A DNA stretch of 64,000 nt from positions 3,857,501 through 3,921,500 of the forward strand of contig NZ_OY821667.1 in the NCBI RefSeq assembly GCF_963682185.1, given 5' to 3'. Both the position numbers and the translations under genes were made by a program. Source of the stretch: an uncultured Cohaesibacter sp. Lineage in GTDB: Bacteria > Pseudomonadota > Alphaproteobacteria > Rhizobiales > Cohaesibacteraceae. A model generated the notes under the pieces. It searched no databases. It was not told the DNA's origin and saw nothing but the letters and a program-made list of their open reading frames with translations. This document shows positions 53,205 to 62,934 of the stretch, piece by piece. How positions within the stretch are numbered: position 1 is the stretch's first letter; every line of letters begins with the position of its first letter.

Positions 53205-54101
53205 CTAGAGAAGATCTGCGAGGAGCTTGTCGATTTTCTTCTTGTTCGCGTCATCCAGATCGCCAAGCGGATGACGAGGCAGGCCAACATCAACGCCCTG
53301 CGCTGTAAGGGTGTATTTGCAGACTTCCTGCCAATGGGGCACGCCTGCTTCCTTGTCATAGAAGAAATAATCGATATATGGCTGCATCTTGGCCTGCTGA
53401 GCGCGGGCTTTGTCGACGTCTTTCTCGGTGATGCAGATGTCCATCAGTGTGCGGCATGCTTTTGGCAGAACGGCAGGGAAGCCGCTGAGCCAGCCATTGG
53501 CACCAGCCAGCATGCCTTCCATGGCGGCATAGTCATGGCCGTAGAAGATATCCAGCTTGTCACCGCAATGGAAGCGCAGTTCATGCACACGGTTGGCGTC
53601 GCCATGAGCTGCCTTGATGGCGTTGACCACACCTTCATCCAGAAGGGTCTTTACTTCGAGCGGCGTCAGTTCATATCCGGCGAACCATGGGTTGTTGTAA
53701 ACCATGATGGGAATATCGACATTCTGACGCAGTTCGCGGAAGTGGCTCATAACCGCTTTCTTATGCGGATTGAGATAGTAGGGCAGGATCACCATCAGGC
53801 CATCGGCGCCCTTGTCCTGAGCAAACTTGCTCATGTCGATGGTGTTGATGGTTGAGTAGAAGCCTGTGCCGCAATAGATGGGCACTTCACCATCGATGAA
53901 ACCGAGAACATGTTCGATGATTTCTTTCTGTTCGGTCGGGTTCATGGCGATATTTTCGCCGGTGCTGCCGCAGATGGAGAGATTCTGCGCGCCCTGATCG
54001 ATCAACCAGCGCAGATATTTTTCCATTTTGGGTTTGCTGTAGGTCTGATCGTCGTTCCAGATCGTCATACATGCTGGCATAAGGCCTGAAGCGTGTTTCA
54101 T
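53205..54101 (-). CDS. DapA/NAL-family aldolase or dehydratase
   Basis: The 298-residue TIM-barrel lyase has the family motifs CGSTGE (pyruvate/keto acid binding), VYNNP with the conserved Tyr, and the Schiff-base lysine in NAIKAAHGD. Members cleave or dehydrate 2-keto acids (dihydrodipicolinate, KDG, N-acetylneuraminate, 4-hydroxy-2-oxoglutarate). It is the first gene of the second TRAP operon, so its substrate probably derives from the transported compound. The particular reaction cannot be fixed. Confidence 0.88.
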   Translation of the reverse strand: MKHASGLMPACMTIWNDDQTYSKPKMEKYLRWLIDQGAQNLSICGSTGENIAMNPTEQKEIIEHVLGFIDGEVPIYCGTGFYSTINTIDMSKFAQDKGADGLMVILPYYLNPHKKAVMSHFRELRQNVDIPIMVYNNPWFAGYELTPLEVKTLLDEGVVNAIKAAHGDANRVHELRFHCGDKLDIFYGHDYAAMEGMLAGANGWLSGFPAVLPKACRTLMDICITEKDVDKARAQQAKMQPYIDYFFYDKEAGVPHWQEVCKYTLTAQGVDVGLPRHPLGDLDDANKKKIDKLLADLL

Positions 54102-54220
54102 GTCTAAATTCCTTGGTTGTTCAGGATGTCACCTCGGGCACTCCCGGTTGACGGTGGGAGTATGAGATTGATTGTTACGTTCATACAAAATGGAATTTAA
54201 GTCAACAAAAATATATTTAA

Positions 54221-54235
54221 TCCCATAATGTGGAA
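54221..54235. promoter_or_regulatory. IclR-site candidate 1
   Basis: TCCCATAATGTGGAA preceded by TTTAA. It lies 120 bp upstream of the DapA-type gene and matches the sites at 54938 and 55991 in the form TYCCRNNNTGTGGRW, allowing small differences. Confidence 0.45.
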
Positions 54236-54937
54236 AATAATGGGATGTGTAGTCGCCATTATTATCCACAATCGGAAGGTAGGCAAATTCAATATTTTCA
54301 ATGTCCATTTATGACGTCAAAGGCACATGAAGTGAGAGGACGAGAGACACAACGCCTTCTTGAGCTTGAAATGAGGTGCATTTGTGCTTCTGCAGAACAA
54401 GTCAGAAAGCTATGGTCAAGACAGGAGATGCAAAGGTTCTTCTTTTGCAGTGTCGAGAATATAATATTAAATACAATTATTTATGGGGATGTCGTCGGGA
54501 TATTTTTACGCTGCATGTGTCGTCAAACCCACCATTCTGCAGGTTTCGTGATCGGCGTTACGGGCTGACGAGGCTTGATTAGAATTTTTTCGAGTGACAA
54601 ATAAATTGCTCATCAGTCGTGATGTTTTGCGTATCTTAGCAAGAAATATTCCGTAATCCGGATTATGCCGTAATACCAATTGTTGAACCGGCGCTGCGAA
54701 ACCCATTCAAAGGGTGCACTATTATGGTGGGTAGCCTTTCAGACCGCTTCAGAAGGGTGTCAGTTGTCGAAGTCAGATGCAGCGATCGGCACAAAAGCAC
54801 AGAGAGACGCCGATTTTCTGCCATTTTCGCTGAATTGTGTATAGAAGAATATTTGGTTGTAATCAGTAAAAATTACTATTTATATTATTTATTAGATGGT
54901 AAATTGTGGAGATTCGTCAACGGTCTGTGTTGCTATG

Positions 54938-54952
54938 TTCCGTATTGTGGAT
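54938..54952. promoter_or_regulatory. IclR-site candidate 2
   Basis: TTCCGTATTGTGGAT, about 220 bp upstream of the IclR gene. Same pattern as candidates 1 and 3; possible autoregulation. Confidence 0.38.
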
Positions 54953-55169
54953 TATTCCTGAAATAAATCCCCTTTAAGCAAGGGTTATGGAATTTAAAGC
55001 GCAGGCCGGGCTGCGTACACATAAAGGAATCGCACGAACGACGGTAAATTGCTCTTGCAATTTTGCCTCAAAACAAGAATGAAACATGATCAAACGAGGG
55101 CGAAAGCTTCTATTGCTTGGCTTTAGTGGTTCTCAGTCTGGCGCCTCATAAAAAAGCTTGGAAAGAACA

Positions 55170-55964
55170 ATGGTCAAAAAAAACGATGCCGGCGGAAATG
55201 AAGCGGGCGCAAAGCTGTTTACAAAAATGATGACGGTCCTCAATTGCTTTACCCGTGCCAGGGGACAATTGAGTATCAGTGAAATAGTCGAAACAACCGG
55301 GCTTCCGCGCACTACGGTGCACCGCATCGTCGCGTCTTTAAGAGATGTTGGCATGCTCGATCAGGATGGTCGCAGACAGACCTATCGTCTTGGTTTAAAA
55401 ATGTTTTATTTCGGCAGTGTGGTCATTGCCAATCTGGATCTGACCGGCAATTCGCGGCCGCATATCCTCTCGCTGCATCAGCTTACGGGCGAAGCTGTGC
55501 ATCTGCATATCTTTGATGGCAGCCATATGGTCTGTATCGAGCGCGAGGAAATGGGTGAGAACAGATTGACGACCCTGACGACGATCGAAGGGGCGCCAAC
55601 CTATTGCACCAGTGTTGGTAAGGCTTTCCTGGCCTTTCAGGATGACAAACTCATCAACAGAATTGCGAATGAAGAAGGGCTCGAGGCCCGGACCGAGAAA
55701 ACCATCACCGATCTTTCTGTGCTCAAGCAAGAGCTGGAAGCCGTTAGAACCAATGGCTACGCAATTGATGATGAAGAGAATGAGGTCGGGATTCGCTGTG
55801 TTGGTGCGCCAATTCGGGATTCTCGTGGTCAGGTCTTCGCGTCCATCAGTGTTTCTGGCACAACAGACCGTATGCCCATGCCGCGCGTGCTTGGTTTGGC
55901 CCCTGCAGTGACCAAAACTGCGGATGAAATCTCAAAGAGTCTGGGTTGGAACCTGAATTTGTGA
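55170..55964 (+). CDS. IclR-family regulator
   Basis: The product is 264 residues. An N-terminal winged helix (LFTKMMTVLNCFTRARGQLSISEIVETTGLPRTTVHRIVASL) is followed by the IclR effector domain with TSVGKAFLAF and GIRCVGAPIRDSRGQVFASISVSG. The ATG at 55170 has GGAAAG just before it; a TTG at 55158 is in frame. It lies between the second TRAP operon and the TTT transporter operon and has similar candidate sites on both sides, so it probably controls both. Confidence 0.92.
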   Translation: MVKKNDAGGNEAGAKLFTKMMTVLNCFTRARGQLSISEIVETTGLPRTTVHRIVASLRDVGMLDQDGRRQTYRLGLKMFYFGSVVIANLDLTGNSRPHILSLHQLTGEAVHLHIFDGSHMVCIEREEMGENRLTTLTTIEGAPTYCTSVGKAFLAFQDDKLINRIANEEGLEARTEKTITDLSVLKQELEAVRTNGYAIDDEENEVGIRCVGAPIRDSRGQVFASISVSGTTDRMPMPRVLGLAPAVTKTADEISKSLGWNLNL

Positions 55965-55990
55965 CCTTTAAAACTGGTCAATTGGTTTAA

Positions 55991-56005
55991 TTCCGAAATG
56001 TGGGA
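55991..56005. promoter_or_regulatory. IclR-site candidate 3
   Basis: TTCCGAAATGTGGGA preceded by TTTAA, 58 bp before the TTT binding-protein gene. It shares the flank and core of candidate 1. Confidence 0.48.
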
Positions 56006-56063
56006 TTGAATTTGTCTTAATCATCGTTTATTCCTATTTACGTCGAGGAATGGGAGGTTTTCG

Positions 56064-57032
56064 ATGATTTTCTCACGCAACTATCTTTTGGCGCTCTCTA
56101 TGGCTCCATTTATGGTGTCCGCCGGTTGGGCCGCCGATTTTCCAACAAGACCTGTTACAATCATCGTTCCCGCTGCCGCTGGCGGCGGAGGCGATACAAC
56201 CACACGCATTCTGGCTCGCAGCATTGAGCAAGAAATGGGGTGGACGGTCAGCATCATCAATCAGGGGCAGGGCGGAGGCGTCGTCGGCTTGACGAGCATG
56301 GTCAATGCCGAACCGGATGGCTATACCGTCGGTTTGCTGTTCCCTTATGCTGGCTACAAATATACCGGTCAGGCTGATTTCGCCGGAGCGGATTTCTCAC
56401 CAATTGCCAATTTCAATGGCGACTCGTCATCACTCGTTACATCAGCGTCCTCGCCTTTCGAAACGCTGGCTGACGCATTGGATGCCATCAAGGCCGAGCC
56501 CTCCAAATACAAGATCCATTGCAGCGGTGGCTGCGGTAGCGTCTGGGATGTGCCCGTTGCCGGCATGATGATGGATTACGGCATCGATGTAGAAAAGATC
56601 ACCTGGATTCCGGGGCAAGGGGCAGCCACAGGCTTGCAAGAACTGGCCTCCGGTGGTGTCGATTTCCAAACGGTATCCTTACCTGAAGCCTCTGGGCTCA
56701 TCTCTGCCGGTCTCGTGCGTCCTCTGGGTGTTTTGAGCCCGGAACCGGTACCCGGATTTGAAGATGTGCCTCTTGCCGGTGAAATCATGGGCCATCCGGT
56801 GGATGGCGGCACATGGCGCGCGCTTGGCGGACCTGCTGGCGTTTCTGAGGACATTATCAAGACATGGGAAGACGCTGCCCAAAAGGCCGTGCAGTCCGAT
56901 AGCTTCAAGAATGCAATGAAGACGGCCAACTTCGGCATCAAATGGATGCCCACCGAAGATCTCGCCGCCTTGATGAAAAGCCATGAAGAGGACACCGCGC
57001 GTGTGATGGCTGCCCTCGGTTACAGCAAGTAA
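56064..57032 (+). CDS. tctC: TTT transporter binding protein 1
   Basis: The 322-residue protein has a signal peptide (about 1-23) and then FPTRPVTIIVPAAAGGGGDTTTRIL, the typical start of TctC/Bug-type binding proteins. QGGGVVGLTSMVNAEPDGYTVG is the second conserved region. It captures a carboxylate in the periplasm for the TctBA complex encoded next. Confidence 0.92.
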   Translation: MIFSRNYLLALSMAPFMVSAGWAADFPTRPVTIIVPAAAGGGGDTTTRILARSIEQEMGWTVSIINQGQGGGVVGLTSMVNAEPDGYTVGLLFPYAGYKYTGQADFAGADFSPIANFNGDSSSLVTSASSPFETLADALDAIKAEPSKYKIHCSGGCGSVWDVPVAGMMMDYGIDVEKITWIPGQGAATGLQELASGGVDFQTVSLPEASGLISAGLVRPLGVLSPEPVPGFEDVPLAGEIMGHPVDGGTWRALGGPAGVSEDIIKTWEDAAQKAVQSDSFKNAMKTANFGIKWMPTEDLAALMKSHEEDTARVMAALGYSK

Positions 57033-57046
57033 CAAGAGATAATTCC

Positions 57047-57532
57047 ATGAAAGCTCATGATAGTATCGTCGGCTTGGTCGTGGCCATTCTGGGAGGGGCG
57101 ATTGCGCTCTACTCCCAGAGTCTGGTGCCGCCTCGCCATTTGAATTACGGGCCGGGATTCTTTCCCCTGCTTATCGGCATCGCCCTTGTGTTGGTTGGAG
57201 GCGGGCTCATCGTCCAAGGGTATGTGACCGGGCGTGACAAGCCCTTGTTTTACCGCCCGCGCTGGCTGGAAAACCACCAATTCGTCTTTCGTTTCTGGAT
57301 CATTCCGATCGCAATTCTCTTTTATTGGCTGGCTGTTACGCCTCTGGGCTTTCTCGCCACAGCGACAATTCTGCTCGCAATGATCCAGATAGCCAATGGC
57401 GTGCGATGGAAAGTGGCTTTCGCCGTAGCGCTGATAACCGCGCTGGTGGTCAACATCCTGTTTGCCTCCATTCTGCATGTCCCACTTTCTTGGGGGCTGC
57501 TCACTCCAATTTCAGGATTGTTCATATGGTAG
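57047..57532 (+). CDS. tctB: TTT transporter small membrane subunit
   Basis: The 161-residue protein has four membrane segments and the TctB pattern near the start (GAIALYSQSLVPPRHLNYGPGFFPLLIGIALVLVG). Its stop overlaps the tctA start by seven bases. Confidence 0.88.
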   Translation: MKAHDSIVGLVVAILGGAIALYSQSLVPPRHLNYGPGFFPLLIGIALVLVGGGLIVQGYVTGRDKPLFYRPRWLENHQFVFRFWIIPIAILFYWLAVTPLGFLATATILLAMIQIANGVRWKVAFAVALITALVVNILFASILHVPLSWGLLTPISGLFIW

Positions 57533-59043
57533 ACGCTGGCACAATTCTGGCGCAGCTCGCAGATCCCTATCTGCTCTTGGTGATCTTTGTGTCTGCGGCA
57601 TACGGGCTTGCTATTGGCTCCATCCCCGGGCTGACAGCCCTGATGGCAACGGCCTTGCTCGTCCCCTTCATTATCTTTATGGCACCGCTCCCTGCGATTG
57701 CTTCCATCATCACGGCATCTGCCATGGCGATTTTCGCCGGTGATATTCCGGGCGCGTTACTACGCATGCCAGGCACGCCAGCCTCGGCAGCTTATACCGA
57801 TGATGCCTTCAAACTGACCCGGCAGGGCAAATCCGCAACGGCATTGGGCGCAGGGCTCTTTGCTTCCGCATTCGGTGGAGTGGCCAGCGCAACCATCCTG
57901 ACGCTCTGCGCACCATGGTTGGCCCGCGTTGCGCTGTCTTTCTCCAGTGTTGAATATTTCTGGCTCGGGGTTCTGGGGTTGAGCTGTGCCACCTTCGTGG
58001 CCGGTCCGTCCTTGCTCAAGGGCCTTGCCTCTCTGCTGTTCGGCCTGTTTCTGGCGACCATGGGGCTTGATCCGATTTCCGGCATGCCGCGTTTTACCTT
58101 CGGCTCCACCAATCTGGTTGGCGGGCTCGGGCTCATTCCCGTGCTGATCGGCCTGTTTGCTGTTTCGGAGTTGCTGCGCAACAGCTACGGACAGGATCGA
58201 CAGATGTCGGAAAAAGCAAAGCCGGTCTCGATTGTCAAAACAGTGGTCAAGTTGATGTGGCCGCATAAGATCGGGCTGGTTCGGGGCAGTCTGCTTGGCA
58301 CTGTCGTCGGCTCATTGCCTGGAGCCGGATCCGACATCGCCGCATGGATTTCCTACGCTCTGGCGAAAAAATCGTCCAAGCGTGGCAATAGCGATACCGA
58401 AGAAGGGGCCGTTGAGCGCATCATGTCAGCCAGTGCGGCCAACAATGCCAGCCTTGGCGGGGCCTATATTCCTGCGACCGTATTCGGCATTCCCGGCGAT
58501 GCGATCACCGCAATTGTCATCAGCGTCATGTTCATCAAAGGGGTTAACCCGGGGCCAACACTGTTTCTAAATCAGCCTCAGGTCATCTATGCGATCTTTG
58601 CGATCTTTTTTCTGGCAAACCTTCTGATGCTACCGCTTGGCATTGCTTGCATTCGCGGTTTTGGCCTGATCCTGCGCTTGCCAACCAGCATCATCTCACC
58701 GGTCATTCTGCTCTTCTGCATTCTGGGGGCGTTTTCCGTCGAGAATACGCTCTTTGCCGTTGGCCTCGTGGCGCTGTTCGGTTTGCTTGGTTATGTGATG
58801 GAAGAGAATGAAGTGCCTCTGGCTCCGGCCATTCTGGGGCTCATTCTTGGTCCGCTGCTCGAGCAGACCTTCATGACCACAATGCTTAAATCCCAGGGCG
58901 ATCTCTTAACTTTTTTCAACCGACCGATTGGAGGAACGATCGGTGCCGTCACCATTCTGGTGTGGGCTCTGATCATCGGTCTTAAACTCTTCGCGTCTCG
59001 CGATGCGAAGGACGACGGCTCACTTGCCGACACCGCTTCCTGA
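57526..59043 (+). CDS. tctA: TTT transporter large membrane subunit
   Basis: The 505-residue TctA has about eleven membrane segments and the signatures GLAIGSIPGLTALMATALLVP, IFAGDIPGALLRMPGTPASAAY, GSLPGAGSDIAAWISY and GAYIPATVFGIPGDAITAIV. The ATG at 57526 is the correct start; a longer frame from 57325 lies within tctB. Confidence 0.93.
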   Translation: MVDAGTILAQLADPYLLLVIFVSAAYGLAIGSIPGLTALMATALLVPFIIFMAPLPAIASIITASAMAIFAGDIPGALLRMPGTPASAAYTDDAFKLTRQGKSATALGAGLFASAFGGVASATILTLCAPWLARVALSFSSVEYFWLGVLGLSCATFVAGPSLLKGLASLLFGLFLATMGLDPISGMPRFTFGSTNLVGGLGLIPVLIGLFAVSELLRNSYGQDRQMSEKAKPVSIVKTVVKLMWPHKIGLVRGSLLGTVVGSLPGAGSDIAAWISYALAKKSSKRGNSDTEEGAVERIMSASAANNASLGGAYIPATVFGIPGDAITAIVISVMFIKGVNPGPTLFLNQPQVIYAIFAIFFLANLLMLPLGIACIRGFGLILRLPTSIISPVILLFCILGAFSVENTLFAVGLVALFGLLGYVMEENEVPLAPAILGLILGPLLEQTFMTTMLKSQGDLLTFFNRPIGGTIGAVTILVWALIIGLKLFASRDAKDDGSLADTAS

Positions 59044-59100
59044 GCGGTGCCGACAGGGTACTTTCTTTAAGAATATTCCTGTTGAGTGGAGGAGAATATC

Positions 59101-60078
59101 ATGAACAGGTCCCGCAGTTTAATTCGTACAATTCTTTGCACCAGCGCCATGGCTACGCTTTTGGCAGGGCCAGCCCTTGCATGGCCAGATCAACCGGTCA
59201 GCATGATTGTTGTAGCCGGCGCCGGGGGCGGCAGTGATTTTACATTCCGCCTGTTGTCCCGTGAACTGGAGAGCCAGACTTCGCAGCCGGTGAATGTTAT
59301 CAACCAGGCGCAGGGTGGTGGCATCGTTGGCTACACGACCTACAGCTCCGCCAAGCCGGATGGTTACACCATGGGGCAGCTATCGCCATTTGCGCAGTTC
59401 AAGATTCTTGGTCAGGCTGATTTCACCGCCGACAGCTTCACGCCTTTGTCTCTGGTCAATGTCGACCCATCCGCGATCCATGTCGGTGTCAATTCCGACC
59501 TGAAATCGCTTGATGATATTGTTGCCGCGCTGAAGAAAGATCCTGCTTCCTTGCGGATCTCTTGCGGCGGTACATGCAGCGCCAGCTGGGATATTCCCTT
59601 TATTTCGCTGATGATGGCCGAAGGCATTGATGTTGCCAAAATCAACTTGATTCCTGCGTCCGGCTCGGCTGCCGGTTTGCAGGAACTCGCCTCTGGCGGC
59701 ATGGATGTGGTGCTCTGCTCCATTCCGGAAACCGATGCCCTGACAGATGCTGGCATGGTCAAGACTGTTGCTGTGCTCTCCAGCGATCGGCTCGAGCGCT
59801 ATCCTGATGTACCGACCGCCAAGGAAATCACCGGCAAGGATGTGACCGGTGGCACATGGCGCGGTGTTGCTGGTCCTGCAGGCATGGACCCGGCATTGGT
59901 TAAGGAAATCGAGGCACAATTGAAGGTCGCCTATGAGTCTGAGCGTTTCCAGACCGGCATGAAAGATCGCGGGTTCGGCACACAATATATGGATTCCGCC
60001 GGCTTCGCAGCTTTCATCAAGGGGCATGAAGCACAAACAAAAGAAGTGATGACCGCGCTGGGTGTTGGCAGCGAGTGA
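59101..60078 (+). CDS. tctC: TTT transporter binding protein 2
   Basis: This 325-residue TctC paralogue has a signal peptide (about 1-24) and WPDQPVSMIVVAGAGGGSDFTFRLL with QGGGIVGYTTYSSAKPDGYTMG. GGAGGAG precedes the ATG at 59101. It is clearly related to the first binding protein (56064-57032), sharing RISCGGTCSASWDIP-like and TAAGLQELASGG-like segments. Two binding proteins thus serve one membrane complex, perhaps for different ligands. Confidence 0.9.
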   Translation: MNRSRSLIRTILCTSAMATLLAGPALAWPDQPVSMIVVAGAGGGSDFTFRLLSRELESQTSQPVNVINQAQGGGIVGYTTYSSAKPDGYTMGQLSPFAQFKILGQADFTADSFTPLSLVNVDPSAIHVGVNSDLKSLDDIVAALKKDPASLRISCGGTCSASWDIPFISLMMAEGIDVAKINLIPASGSAAGLQELASGGMDVVLCSIPETDALTDAGMVKTVAVLSSDRLERYPDVPTAKEITGKDVTGGTWRGVAGPAGMDPALVKEIEAQLKVAYESERFQTGMKDRGFGTQYMDSAGFAAFIKGHEAQTKEVMTALGVGSE

Positions 60079-60099
60079 TCCCTCTGTAAATCCTCCCTG

Positions 60100-60122
60100 G
60101 AGCTGACTGGGGCAGTCGGCTC
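60100..60122 (+). repeat. hairpin between tctC2 and kinase gene
   Basis: GAGCTGACTG-GGG-CAGTCGGCTC forms a 10-bp stem with one wobble pair. There is no T-run, so it is an intercistronic mRNA stem rather than a strong terminator. Confidence 0.45.
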
Positions 60123-60281
60123 TTGGACTGAAGGCAGGCAATCGGCATTCCCTTGCATGTTGATTGCCTGCCGAATTTCCATCCATTCCACAAAAGTCCG
60201 TTTGCACCGGAGCCACTCGAAAGAGCGAGCTGCCATGAGGGCATGCGCAAAAGCGCACAGAGCAGGCCTAAGGAGAGCCAC

Positions 60282-61211
60282 ATGTCGATCACTATATTCG
60301 GGTCTGTCAATCTTGATATGACTGTTTCTGTTCAGCATTTGCCGGTGGCTGGTGAAACGAGCCATGCGGGCAGCTTCCAGACCGGACTTGGCGGCAAAGG
60401 CGCCAATCAGGCGGTTGCCGCCACCCGATTGGCCACCGGTCCGGTGAAATTTGTCGCCGCTGTGGGGGAGGACAGTTTTGCCGACAAACTGCGCGCAGAT
60501 CTGGAGGCCATGACGGTGGACACGAGCCATCTCGTCACCATCAAAGGGGCAGAGAGTGGCATCGCGCTGATCCATGTCGATGAAAGCTCGCAGAATTCGA
60601 TAACGGTGGTTGGGGGTGCCAATATGGCCTGGCCGGCTGAAGGGCCCGATGCGGATGTCTTCAAGGAGGCCAAGGTGGCGCTCTTCCAGCTGGAAACGCC
60701 TCTTGATGCGACCATCGCGGCAATGCGCAAGGCCAAAGCCGCAGGGGCAACCGTCATCCTTGATCCTGCCCCCATCTCGGATGGTCATATGGACGCTTTG
60801 ATCGCAGAAGCGGATATCATCACACCAAACGAGACCGAAACTGCCGCGATAACCGGAACCATGCCGGGTGACTTTCTGGAAGCAGAAACTCTGGCTAAAA
60901 GGTTGCTCACGATGGGGCCAAAGCTGGCTGTGGTCAAGCTGGGTGCCAAAGGGTTGGTCTATGCTTCCAGAGAGGAGGGGTCGGGCCACATAGACCCCTA
61001 TGATGTAAAGGCGATTGATACGGTTGCTGCTGGTGATAGCTTCAATGGAGGGCTCGCCGCTGCTCTGGCCGAGGGCAAGAGCCTTCTGGATGCTCTCAAA
61101 TTTGCCGCAGCGGCGGGGGCCTTGGCCACAACGCGGCGCGGTGCAGGCGAAGCCGTGCCTTCACGAGCGGAAGTGGAAAAATTGTTGAATGGTGAAGATG
61201 AAAAGCAATAA
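60282..61211 (+). CDS. rbsK: ribokinase-family sugar kinase
   Basis: The 309-residue PfkB kinase has GLGGKGANQAVAA (sugar-binding region) and the catalytic DTVAAGDSFNGGLAAAL with the anion-hole loop and base aspartate. The NETE motif (PNETETAAITG) is present. AGGAG before the ATG at 60282 sets the start; the upstream open frame is unlikely to be translated. It follows the TTT transporter genes on the same strand, so a furanose from that pathway is a reasonable substrate. Confidence 0.88.
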   Translation: MSITIFGSVNLDMTVSVQHLPVAGETSHAGSFQTGLGGKGANQAVAATRLATGPVKFVAAVGEDSFADKLRADLEAMTVDTSHLVTIKGAESGIALIHVDESSQNSITVVGGANMAWPAEGPDADVFKEAKVALFQLETPLDATIAAMRKAKAAGATVILDPAPISDGHMDALIAEADIITPNETETAAITGTMPGDFLEAETLAKRLLTMGPKLAVVKLGAKGLVYASREEGSGHIDPYDVKAIDTVAAGDSFNGGLAAALAEGKSLLDALKFAAAAGALATTRRGAGEAVPSRAEVEKLLNGEDEKQ

Positions 61212-61942
61212 GCACAGTAAATGCAAAACAAGAATCATCGCAAAGATTCATTCTGCTTAGCTTTATCTTGTGCACCCCTGCAGGGCGTCGGGAATGTCCT
61301 TGGCTCTAAGACCTGAAACGCCCGTTAGTTATATCTCGATCCAAGCCCTTCGATACCTGTAGGGTAGTAAAAAAAGCGGAATACGCATCCATCTCGTGTT
61401 CCTGATTTGGTCCGAACACCTTCCCCCTATGACCGAGGGAAAGGTGCGGCTCATTGCAACAAATCTACGGATTCTCCCAATTGCTGGTAGAGAATTGGAG
61501 TGCAGTCATCCCGTCCTTGTGAGCCTTCAGACAACGGGCTTCAGATGCTTCGATGCTGCTTATATTTAAACCGATTTTTGCAGAAATTGGCATCTCTAAC
61601 AGGATGCCTGTGGCACAGTTCGACCTCTCTCAGTCCTGGTTGATGTTCTCCTAAAGAACCGAAGATCTGCTCGATAATTAACAAATTTAAAATTTGTAAA
61701 AATTGTATTTTTTAATGAAAATCTCTAAATGACACCGGTGAATTCGCTGAAATATCTGAAAAATCTATATATTTTTCAACGCGTTTCTGTTTGTATCGAT
61801 ATTAGATTATTTTTATGGCAATAATATCGATCTTTCTGTTGACAAATAAACAAGTGAATCGATATTTGTAATGTTGTGCCCTCTTGAGGATCGAAAATGA
61901 GTGAGGGCACAAAATAGATAACTAAGTTTTTTGGGAGGTAGC
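61212..61942. other. gap with promoter region of third TRAP operon
   Basis: About 730 bp without a recognised gene. The first half is unremarkable. The last 150 bp are very AT-rich and carry the box array listed separately. Confidence 0.5.
61794..61867 (+). promoter_or_regulatory. promoter with three evenly spaced ATCGAT boxes
   Basis: ATCGAT occurs at 61795-61800, 61826-61831 and 61858-61863, with centres 31 and 32 bp apart. Each is next to AT or ATT. TTGACA (61839-61844) with a 17-bp spacer to ATATTT lies between the second and third boxes. Confidence 0.5.
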
Positions 61943-62917
61943 GTGAAAAACTTACTGAAATTATCTGCGGCGGCGATCGTGGCGATGGGGACCTTTGTTG
62001 GTGTGGCTATGGCGGACGTGACCTTGAAGGTCGCCTATGAAAACAACCCTGGTGAGCCGATTGATTTGGTCTTTAAGAAATGGGCAAAAGACCTTGATGA
62101 ACAGAGCGGTGGCACCATTAAGCTCGATCTGTATCCGAGCTCTCAGTTAGGGTCGCATCAGGACGTAACGGAACAGGCACTATTCGGCAGCAATATTGTG
62201 ACCATCAGTGACGTTGGGTTCCTTGCTGATTTTATTCCTGATCTGAGCATCCTTTTTGGCCCCTATTTGTCAGATGATCCGGAAAAACTATTCGCAGTTT
62301 ATGAAAGCGACTGGTTCAAGGAAAAGGAAAAAGAACTGGCAGATAAGGGTATTCACGTTGTGATGAAGAACTATCTGTACGGGGTTCGTCATCTGATTGC
62401 CAATAAGCCGGTTAATACTCCTGATGATCTGCAGGGTATGAAAATTCGTACGCCAAACAATGACATGCAGATCAAGGCCATTGCTGCTATGGGGGGAACT
62501 CCGACGCCAATGCCTCTTGGTGAAGCCTATACCGCCCTGACGCAGGGTATTGTGGATGGTGTCGAGAACCCGCTTGCGGTGATTGATGGGGCCAAGTTTC
62601 AGGAAGCAGCGAAATATCTTTCCATGATCGGCTATTTGACCAACACATCTCTGATCATCGGTGGGGAAGCCTTCTTTAAGACACTCGATCCGAAGGATGT
62701 TGAGCTTATTGAAAAGACGGCGTTTGATGCGGGCCTCTATTCTCAAGAGCTTGCTGCTAAAAATGATCAAGAACTGCTTGAGAAATTCAAAAAACAAGGC
62801 GTAGAGGTAATCTATCCCGACACGAAGCCATTTAGGGAAAAATCCAAGGCTGTGTATAGCCAGTTCCCAGAGTGGAGCGATGGGCTTTACGAGAAAATTC
62901 AGGAACAGTTGAAGTAG
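61943..62917 (+). CDS. dctP: TRAP transporter solute-binding protein (operon 3)
   Basis: The 324-residue protein has a signal peptide (about 1-24, ending VAMAD). Its DctP domain includes MKIRTPNNDMQIKAIAAMGGTPTPMPLGEAYTALTQGIVDGVENP. Translation starts at a GTG (61943) directly after GGGAGGT; no ATG fits. It is followed by a terminator-like stem and the two permease genes. Confidence 0.92.
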   Translation: MKNLLKLSAAAIVAMGTFVGVAMADVTLKVAYENNPGEPIDLVFKKWAKDLDEQSGGTIKLDLYPSSQLGSHQDVTEQALFGSNIVTISDVGFLADFIPDLSILFGPYLSDDPEKLFAVYESDWFKEKEKELADKGIHVVMKNYLYGVRHLIANKPVNTPDDLQGMKIRTPNNDMQIKAIAAMGGTPTPMPLGEAYTALTQGIVDGVENPLAVIDGAKFQEAAKYLSMIGYLTNTSLIIGGEAFFKTLDPKDVELIEKTAFDAGLYSQELAAKNDQELLEKFKKQGVEVIYPDTKPFREKSKAVYSQFPEWSDGLYEKIQEQLK

Positions 62918-62934
62918 ATTCCATGCTTCACGAT

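Larger units (their letters stand above)
54102..55169. other. long AT-rich divergent regulatory region
   Basis: About 1070 bp between the DapA-type gene and the IclR gene without a convincing gene. It holds two IclR-site candidates and a perfect palindrome TAATCCGGATTA (54654-54665). Its frames of up to about 110 codons resemble nothing known. Confidence 0.5.

Noticed and set aside
59931..60989. 352-codon minus-strand frame
   Set aside because: Antisense to tctC2 and the ribokinase gene, both clearly real.
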